Of a stretch of DNA of 11,658 nucleotides, positions 6,405 to 11,658 are shown one piece after another. Positions within the stretch are counted from its first letter, which is position 1, and every line of letters begins with the position of its first letter. The DNA is taken from positions 1 through 11,658 of the forward strand of contig JBGTIS010000111.1 of assembly GCA_041745535.1 (NCBI GenBank), read 5' to 3'. The position numbers and the translations under genes were made by a program. This DNA comes from JBGTIS01 sp041745535. Lineage in GTDB: Bacteria > Bacteroidota > Bacteroidia > Cytophagales > Cyclobacteriaceae. Under the pieces are notes generated by a model. It did no database searches. It worked only from the letters and a program-made list of their open reading frames with translations, and was not told where the DNA came from.

Positions 6405-8861
6405 ATGAAAATAATATATACCCATTGGTTTAGTATCCGAAGTTTTGCCTTTTTAAAAAAAGAAACCCTGTTTCTTTCAGTACTGTGCGTTTCCTTACTG
6501 TGTAACCATTCGGCCGTCGCTTATTCTTTGTCTTCCAAGTACTTGAAGCATGCCGCCGATTCTGTGGTAGCAGAAGCTAAAGGCACTATAAAAGGCAAGA
6601 TCAAAACAGTGGATGGCAAACCAGCCGCCTATGTGTCGGTAGCGCTGGCAGGGACTGCTTATGGCGCTTCTACCAATGGGCAGGGAATATTCCATTTTCA
6701 GGCTCCTGCCGGAAATTATCAATTGGTTGTTTCCTCAGTAGGTCTGGAGAAAAAGGAAATAGAAGTGGTAGTAACTGCCAGAGAAACTATTAACCTGGCT
6801 GATATTACCCTTAATGTTTCGGCCCAGGAGCTGGGTGAGGTAATTGTACAAAGCAGTTACGCGGGCAACGATTACAAAGTAAGTGAAGTCTCTTCCACCC
6901 TGCGGCTGCAAACCCCCATTCTGGAAACCGCACAGAATATTCAGGTAGTTAGCACCCAGCTGCTGGCCGATCAGCAGATATTCGATATGCTGGAAGGGGT
7001 TTCCCGCAATGTGAGCGGCGTTACCATGGTGGAACATTGGGGCAACTATGCCCGGCTGAACATGCGGGGTTCTAAAATCGCTCCTTTTCGCAATGGTATG
7101 AATGTGGAAATGCCCTGGGGACCGCTCGCCGAAGATATGTCGATGGTAGAACGGATTGAGTTTGTGAAAGGGCCGGCTGGTTTTATGCTGGCCAATGGCG
7201 AGCCCAGTGGTTTTTATAATGTGGTTACTAAAAAACCTACCGGTATCAAAAAAGGTGAAGCCACTTTGGCGCTTGGCAGCTATGATACCTACCGCGCTAC
7301 CCTGGATCTGGACGGCAAGCTAAGCGATAATGGAAAGCTCCTGTATCGCATCAACCTGATGGGACAGTTAGAAGGCGCTCACCGCGATTATGAGTTTAAT
7401 AATCGCTATTCTGTGGTGCCGGTAATTACTTACAAAATTAACGATCAGACTTCACTCACAGCTGAATATACCTATCAGTACTCGCAAATGTCGGCCATTG
7501 GGGCGGCGTATGTGTTTGCGCCCGATGGCTATGGCGGTTTACCGGTTAACTTTACCACCGCCGAGCCAAACCTGGATCCTTCCGAAATCAACGATCACAG
7601 TATTTTCCTCACCCTGAACCACCAGCTTGCGCCTGACTGGCAACTGACGGCACAATTGGCTTATTTCAACTATCGGCAACAGGGAAGTTCGTTATGGCCA
7701 CTAGGTGTGGATGCGGAAGGGAATATGCAAAGGGGCGTCAGCATCTGGGACGCTTTTAACGAAAGCAAGCTGGGGCAGGTATTTGTGAATGGCGAAGTGC
7801 AAACCGGAGCTGTGCGGCATAGCCTGCTGGCCGGACTGGATATGAGCTACAAAAATTATATGGCCGACTGGAACCAGGGATTCGCGTTGAATGGTTCAGA
7901 ACCCTTCAATATTTACAATCCAATTCATGGTGTACCCGCAGACTCATTGCCGGTATTTGATCGCTCAAAAAGTCTGCGCTACCGGGCTGGCGCGAATATT
8001 ATCGGGCAGAGCTATCAGGCTCTGTATGTACAGGATGAACTGCACTTCTGGAACGACCGGCTTCGGCTGACCCTGGCAGGCCGGTATACTTCAGTAGATG
8101 GCACCCAGTATGGCGCAACTACCGACGAACAGAAATTTACGCCACGTGTGGGCGTGAGCGTTTCGCTAACACCGCAAACTTCGGTGTATGGATTGTACGA
8201 CCAGGCGTTTGTACCCCAAACCGGCACCGACTTTTCAGGAAAAGCCTTTGACCCCATCACGGGTAATAATGTGGAAGGGGGTATTAAAAAAGACTGGTTC
8301 GATGGCCGCTGGAATTCTACGGTTTCGGTGTATCAGATCACGAAAAACAATGTGCTTACTGCTGATCCGGAACATGTCAACTTCTCTGTTCAGCTGGGGC
8401 AAACGCAAACCATGGGCGTTGAATTTGATGTGCAGGGCGAAGTGCTACCCGGCCTGAACCTGATGATGAACTATGCCTATACCAATTCGGAAATCACCAA
8501 AGATACCAACGAGGAAAACATAGGCAAACCGGTGGCAGGTTTTGCCAAACATATTACCAATGCCTGGCTTTCATACAAGCTAAGGGAAGGGGCCTTACAG
8601 GGATTAGGATTTTCACTGGGTTACCAGTGGCAGGCAGACCGTTCCACCTGGGCCTGGGCAGCCGAAACACAAAAAACACTACCCGATTACTTCCGCATGG
8701 ATGGTTCAGTAAGCTGGCAAAGCAATCAGTTTAGCGTGGCACTCAATGTAAACAACCTGCTTAATAAGTACCTGTTTTCAGGATCGCCCTACAGTACTTT
8801 CTATTACTGGCAAACAGAAGCGCCCAGAAATTTCCGGTTAAGTATAGGCTATAAATTTTAA
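6405..8861 (+). CDS. TonB-dependent siderophore receptor
   Basis: The ATG at 6405 gives an 818-residue outer-membrane receptor; an in-frame GTG at 6372 adds only 11 residues before the signal peptide. Residues 1-40 form a signal peptide (basic start, hydrophobic 21-34, cleavage near VAY). A carboxypeptidase-regulatory-like Ig domain spans about 60-145 (G-K-P-A-A-Y-V-S-V-A-L, then G-N-Y-Q-L-V-V-S-S-V-G). The plug spans about 168-278 (TAQNIQVVSTQLLADQ, then LNMRGSKIAPFRNGM and VERIEFVKGPAGFMLANGEP). The 22-strand barrel from about 285 ends in PRNFRLSIGYKF with a terminal Phe, as needed for barrel assembly. Plug features place it with ferric-siderophore receptors rather than SusC-type glycan transporters. 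The exact ligand cannot be told. A PepSY-TM gene starts two bases after the TAA, so the two are surely co-transcribed. No frameshifts are seen. Confidence 0.93.
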   Translation: MKIIYTHWFSIRSFAFLKKETLFLSVLCVSLLCNHSAVAYSLSSKYLKHAADSVVAEAKGTIKGKIKTVDGKPAAYVSVALAGTAYGASTNGQGIFHFQAPAGNYQLVVSSVGLEKKEIEVVVTARETINLADITLNVSAQELGEVIVQSSYAGNDYKVSEVSSTLRLQTPILETAQNIQVVSTQLLADQQIFDMLEGVSRNVSGVTMVEHWGNYARLNMRGSKIAPFRNGMNVEMPWGPLAEDMSMVERIEFVKGPAGFMLANGEPSGFYNVVTKKPTGIKKGEATLALGSYDTYRATLDLDGKLSDNGKLLYRINLMGQLEGAHRDYEFNNRYSVVPVITYKINDQTSLTAEYTYQYSQMSAIGAAYVFAPDGYGGLPVNFTTAEPNLDPSEINDHSIFLTLNHQLAPDWQLTAQLAYFNYRQQGSSLWPLGVDAEGNMQRGVSIWDAFNESKLGQVFVNGEVQTGAVRHSLLAGLDMSYKNYMADWNQGFALNGSEPFNIYNPIHGVPADSLPVFDRSKSLRYRAGANIIGQSYQALYVQDELHFWNDRLRLTLAGRYTSVDGTQYGATTDEQKFTPRVGVSVSLTPQTSVYGLYDQAFVPQTGTDFSGKAFDPITGNNVEGGIKKDWFDGRWNSTVSVYQITKNNVLTADPEHVNFSVQLGQTQTMGVEFDVQGEVLPGLNLMMNYAYTNSEITKDTNEENIGKPVAGFAKHITNAWLSYKLREGALQGLGFSLGYQWQADRSTWAWAAETQKTLPDYFRMDGSVSWQSNQFSVALNVNNLLNKYLFSGSPYSTFYYWQTEAPRNFRLSIGYKF

Positions 8862-8863
8862 CC

Positions 8864-10078
8864 ATGACTGTTAAAAAAATTATTGGAAAACTTCATCTCT
8901 GGCTTGGGCTTGCGTCCGGGTTGCTGGTATTTATCATCGCCACAACCGGCTGCATACTGGCTTTTGAGGCGGAAATCAAAAACCTGACATACTCTTTTTT
9001 GTCGGTACCGGCAGCAGACAAGCCCATACTACCCCCTTCGGTGCTGATCGAGAAAGCGGAACAGGCTCTTCCTGGTAAAAAAGCCAGTGGCATGCTGTAT
9101 CAGGGAAAGGGAAAAAGTACTGCGGTAGGTTTCTACAATCCCGATCCGGAATATTATTATCTGGTTTATATGAACCCGTACTCCGGGGAGGTGCTGAACA
9201 TCAGAGATGAGGACCAGGATTTTTTCCATATTATCCTGCATGGCCATTACTATTTGTGGCTTCCCGAAAAAATTGGTCAGCCCATAGTAGCCTCTGCCAC
9301 ACTCATCTTCTTCGTTATGCTTATTTCCGGGCTGGTGCTTTGGTGGCCTAAAAACAAAAAAGTTTCCCGGCAGCGGTTCAGCATTAAATGGAACGCCAAA
9401 TGGCGCCGGGTAAATTACGACCTGCACCATGTGGTGGGGTTTTATGTGCTGGTGTTCGGACTGGTATTTGCCATTACCGGACTGGTGTGGGGTTTCCAGT
9501 GGTTTTCCAATGCTTTGTATACCGCTACCGGCGGCAGTCAGTCCACCGTTTTCCACATTCCTGATTCTGAAAGCAAAGTGACAGATAATCAGGATAATAC
9601 TGTGCCAATGGTAGATCGGCTTTGGCAAAAGCTGGTAGCTAAAAGTTCGGAAAATGCCATGCAATACATGTATTTCCCGGCTACCGATTCCAGTTCATAT
9701 TACACCTACATCAATCGTAAACCCGGTACTTATTACCAATCGGAATATGGATATTACGATCGGTACACGCTGGAAGAAATTCAGGTAGAAAACCTGTACC
9801 AGGGTACTTTTGAGGAGGCTGATTTTGCCGGTAAACTCCGACGCATGAATTATGACATCCACGTAGGTGCCATACTGGGATTGCCCGGAAAGGTACTGGC
9901 CTTTTTTGCCAGCCTGATCTGCGCCAGTTTGCCCGTAACTGGTTTTGTGATCTGGTGGGGAAGAAGAAACAAAAAGAAAGGAAAATCAAAAACCAGAGAG
10001 ATGGCTGTACAAAGAAGGAAGCCGGAAGAAAAGACAAAAAAACAGGAATGGCCTGTTTCTGAAAAAATACCCAACTAA
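8864..10078 (+). CDS. PepSY-associated TM protein, putative siderophore-iron reductase
   Basis: This 404-residue inner-membrane protein lies in an operon with the TonB receptor, its ATG two bases after the receptor stop. TM1 is at 13-36, a periplasmic PepSY domain at about 55-120 (VYMNPYSGEVLNIRDEDQDF), TM2 at 139-161 (LVLWWPK), TM3 at 190-213, a Tyr-rich periplasmic region at 225-325, and TM4 at 343-366 (SLPVTGFVIWW). A strongly basic tail follows (367-393). Histidines sit at membrane edges as in haem-binding FoxB-type reductases: His11 (KLHLWLG), His126/His128 (ILHGHYY), His188/His189 (NYDLHHVVGFY) and His333 (NYDIHVG). The likely role is to reduce the ferric siderophore imported by the receptor so iron can be released. 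The family is sure; the reaction is inferred from relatives and the operon. Seven tyrosines within 289-301 are notable. Confidence 0.9.
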   Translation: MTVKKIIGKLHLWLGLASGLLVFIIATTGCILAFEAEIKNLTYSFLSVPAADKPILPPSVLIEKAEQALPGKKASGMLYQGKGKSTAVGFYNPDPEYYYLVYMNPYSGEVLNIRDEDQDFFHIILHGHYYLWLPEKIGQPIVASATLIFFVMLISGLVLWWPKNKKVSRQRFSIKWNAKWRRVNYDLHHVVGFYVLVFGLVFAITGLVWGFQWFSNALYTATGGSQSTVFHIPDSESKVTDNQDNTVPMVDRLWQKLVAKSSENAMQYMYFPATDSSSYYTYINRKPGTYYQSEYGYYDRYTLEEIQVENLYQGTFEEADFAGKLRRMNYDIHVGAILGLPGKVLAFFASLICASLPVTGFVIWWGRRNKKKGKSKTREMAVQRRKPEEKTKKQEWPVSEKIPN

Positions 10079-10084
10079 TCAAGC

Positions 10085-10128
10085 CCTATGCCCAGTTGGT
10101 TTCTCATACCAGAAATTCAGGGCATAGG
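10085..10128 (+). terminator. Stem-loop just after the receptor/PepSY-TM operon
   Basis: CCTATGCCC (10085-10093) pairs perfectly with GGGCATAGG (10120-10128). The 26-base loop holds an inner stem TGGT/ACCA (10097-10111). It begins 6 bases after the PepSY-TM stop, so it probably ends or protects the operon mRNA. There is no T tract, only ATTAATTT a few bases on, so intrinsic termination would be inefficient. Confidence 0.45.
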
Positions 10129-10164
10129 CACCCATTAATTTATACCTGCCGGATAAAAGGAATT

Positions 10165-10182
10165 TTACTGAAAATTCAGTAA
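10165..10182. promoter_or_regulatory. 18-base symmetrical operator-like site
   Basis: TTACTGAA-AA-TTCAGTAA is an exact inverted repeat with 8-base arms and a 2-base centre, in the 213-base gap before the ConA-like gene. Its size and symmetry suit a dimeric regulator; the regulator is not known. It lies about 110-127 bases upstream of the likely ATG. Confidence 0.4.
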
Positions 10183-10291
10183 TTATATACCAGTTTATTC
10201 TACCTGTCAAAAAGCCGGCTAGGTTGCGTCACCTGTAGTTTCTACCGCCGTTTATTTGGCTATTGAAACCTATAATAAAAACAATATGGCT

Positions 10292-10936
10292 ATGAAAACC
10301 TTAATCCTTTTCAGTTTAATCACCTGTTACATTTTTCTTACTATCATTCCCATACAGGCACAGGAGACAGTACCTGATTTATGACAGATTAATAAGTCCA
10401 GTAACTGGAAAATTAACAACCGGAATGTTACCGTCTCGCAAAATGAAGTTCAATTAAATGCCGCGGAAGGTGACGGTTTAGTCTGGAACGATGAAATCAA
10501 CTTTGCCAGTGGCGTGATTGAAGTGGATCTGAAAGGAAAGGATATACAGGGAGCCAGCTTTGTGGGCATTGCCTTTCATATACAAGACAAGGACCGGTTC
10601 GAAGGTATTTATTTCCGCCCCTTTAACTTCCAGAATCCTGAGCGCGACAACCATTCTGTACAGTATGTTTCTCTGCCTGAGCACGACTGGTCCAAATTGC
10701 GGGAAGAACATCCAGGTGTGTATGAAAACATGATTGATCCGGCCCCTCAACCTAACGACTGGCTGCATGCTAAAATTGAAGTCAATTATCCTTCCGTAAA
10801 AGTGTATGTAAATGGTGCCAGTCAGCCTTCGCTGGAAGTAACCCAGATTGGCAAACAGGGCAAAGGGCAGATCGGCCTCTGGGTAGGAAACGGCTCCGAA
10901 GGTGCTTTTAAAAATCTGAAAATTTATCCTGAATAA
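10292..10936 (+). pseudogene. Secreted concanavalin-A-like (LamG/DUF1080-fold) protein gene with in-frame TGA
   Basis: The ATG at 10292 (another at 10286, two codons earlier) starts a clear signal peptide, MKTLILFSLITCYIFLTIIP then IQA-QE. After PDL the frame meets TGA at 10382-10384. The same frame continues without a gap for 183 codons to TAA at 10934-10936: QINKSSNWKINN, LNAAEGDGLVW, INFASGVIEVDLKGKDIQG, GIAFHIQDKDRFEGIYFRPF, VKVYVNGASQPSLEV and GQIGLWVGNGSEGAFKNLKI. This is the beta-sandwich jelly roll of LamG/DUF1080-like periplasmic or secreted proteins, often glycan-linked, with no assignable substrate. The coding text past the stop is intact, so the TGA is recent, a sequence error, or read through (context UGA-C is leaky in bacteria). 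A GTG at 10514 could give an unexported C-terminal product, but this seems unlikely. Confidence 0.75.
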
Positions 10937-10952
10937 GCACATTTCCCGGCAA

Positions 10953-10960
10953 TACTTTTG
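10953..10960 (+). promoter_or_regulatory. TAnnTTTG promoter-like element upstream of the ChaN gene
   Basis: TACTTTTG is an exact match to the Bacteroidota -7 consensus, starting 17 bases after the ConA-like gene's stop. A second exact match, TACCTTTG, lies at 10993-11000. No good -33 TTG was seen at normal spacing for either. Either could drive the ChaN-family gene at 11080, giving a leader that crosses the hairpin at 11012-11052. Confidence 0.35.
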
Positions 10961-11011
10961 GGTGATATCATCCACTACAACATAAGGTTGATTACCTTTG
11001 TTAAAGTGGAT

Positions 11012-11052
11012 AAGCGATTCCGGTGGTGGTATACTTCACTGGAATCGTTTTT
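11012..11052 (+). terminator. Intrinsic (Rho-independent) terminator
   Basis: AAGCGATTCCGGTG (11012-11025) pairs with CACTGGAATCGTTT (11037-11050) over 14 positions, two of them G-U, with an 11-base loop. The 3' arm runs into TTTTT at 11048-11052. This is the best terminator in the window. It would end transcription from the ConA-like gene, or act as an attenuator if the ChaN promoter lies upstream of it. Confidence 0.7.
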
Positions 11053-11079
11053 CATTGTTGATGTAGCCCATAATTGCTT

Positions 11080-11658
11080 ATGAAAATTGCCTTACTGATG
11101 TTTTTCCTACCCGTTTTTTTATCTGTTCAGGCGCAGGATAAGGATAGACCTGCCTACCGAATTTTTACCAAAGCAGGAAAAGAAGTCCGCTATCAGAAAA
11201 TGATGCGGGAATTGGAAAACAGCGAGGTGATTCTTTTTGGCGAAACGCATGACAATCCCATCTGTCACTGGCTGGAATTACAGGTTACGCAGGATTTGTA
11301 TCGGCAAAACGATTCGCTGGTATTGGGCATGGAAATGTTCGAAGCCGACAACCAGCTGATTCTGGATGAATACCTGGCCGGTACCATTCAGGAAAAACAC
11401 CTGACTGATGAAGCCAAAGTGTGGAAAAACTATGCCACCGATTACCAGCCCATCGTCGAATTCGCCAAAGCCCATGGTTTAAAAGTAATTGCCACCAACA
11501 TTCCCCGTCGTTATGCCAGCCTGGTATACAGCCGGGGACTGGAAGCCCTGGATTCGCTACCGGAAACAGCCAGACAATGGATCGCACCTTTGCCGGTTGA
11601 GGTAGACCTCACTTTACCTGCTTACCAGGAAATGAAAAATTCTATGGGCGGTCATGGG
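11080..11658 (+). CDS. ChaN family haem-binding/iron-regulated protein, 3' end outside window
   Basis: From the ATG at 11080 the frame is open to the last base (193 residues seen). Residues 1-19 form a signal peptide (KIALLMFFLPVFLSVQA), with no lipobox cysteine, so it is probably a soluble exported protein rather than a lipoprotein. The mature part shows the ChaN/EreA-like fold signatures: VILFGETHDNPICHWLELQ (50-68) with the Glu-Thr-His core at 55-57, VLGMEMFE (81-88), and VIATNIPRRYA (136-146). The ChaN family is linked to haem binding and iron supply, which fits the siderophore locus beside it, although the terminator upstream suggests separate transcription. The remaining part, including later ligands, lies outside the window. 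The last residues, MGGHG, read on smoothly, so nothing suggests truncation by mutation. Confidence 0.88.
   Translation, partial: MKIALLMFFLPVFLSVQAQDKDRPAYRIFTKAGKEVRYQKMMRELENSEVILFGETHDNPICHWLELQVTQDLYRQNDSLVLGMEMFEADNQLILDEYLAGTIQEKHLTDEAKVWKNYATDYQPIVEFAKAHGLKVIATNIPRRYASLVYSRGLEALDSLPETARQWIAPLPVEVDLTLPAYQEMKNSMGGHG

Noticed and set aside
9029..9664. 211-codon open frame on the minus strand
   Set aside because: It lies wholly opposite the well-supported PepSY-TM gene, and its translation has no recognisable domain or membrane pattern.
10382..10409. Selenocysteine insertion at the in-frame TGA
   Set aside because: The only nearby fold is a very short TCCAGT/ACTGGA repeat that does not resemble a bacterial SECIS element, and the fold family has no known redox site at that position.
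10478..10975. 165-codon open frame on the minus strand
   Set aside because: It is antisense to the ConA-like gene, whose plus-strand translation is clearly protein-like. The overlap explains the open frame.

Overview
The window looks like a chromosomal stretch from a free-living member of the Bacteroidota, probably Cytophagales or a near relative. Three things support this. One is a type IX secretion (T9SS) C-terminal sorting domain. Another is a TonB-dependent receptor with the carboxypeptidase-like N-terminal domain common in this phylum. The third is a set of TAnnTTTG promoter-like motifs, with no useful Shine-Dalgarno sequences before the genes. Base composition is moderate, except for a clearly AT-richer patch around 3320-4610.

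Layout. 1-824 is the tail of a secreted lipase-like alpha/beta hydrolase. It is truncated by the window edge, and its T9SS tail lies in a different reading frame. 990-2048 (+) is an SBF-like (bile acid:sodium symporter family) membrane transporter. It converges on a PepSY-TM membrane protein at 2133-3317 (-), and the gap between them holds a long imperfect palindrome. 3318-3728 has no intact gene, but contains what looks like the decayed end of an outer-membrane beta-barrel gene. 3729-4505 (+) is an AT-rich zinc-ribbon/SAM-methyltransferase gene. 4612-6174 (+) is an unusual four-helix PepSY-type protein made of two tandem copies of one unit. After a leader crowded with inverted repeats come a TonB-dependent siderophore receptor (6405-8861) and, two bases later, a second PepSY-TM protein (8864-10078). 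10292-10936 is a secreted concanavalin-A-like protein gene interrupted by an in-frame TGA. A good intrinsic terminator follows, and a ChaN-family (haem-binding/iron-regulated) gene runs off the right edge.

How the genes fit together. The right two thirds reads as an iron or siderophore acquisition locus. The TonB receptor would carry a ferric chelate across the outer membrane. The co-transcribed PepSY-TM protein has the conserved histidines of the FoxB-type haem-containing siderophore reductases and would act at the inner membrane. ChaN-family proteins also belong to iron/haem physiology. The divergently placed PepSY-TM protein (2133-3317) and the duplicated PepSY protein (4612-6174) may be further reductase or accessory membrane parts. 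The transporter, methyltransferase, hydrolase remnant and ConA-like gene show no clear link to iron. Several pieces are broken (hydrolase, barrel remnant, ConA-like gene), so the locus appears to be under active rearrangement or decay. No CRISPR array, tRNA, rRNA or insertion sequence was seen.
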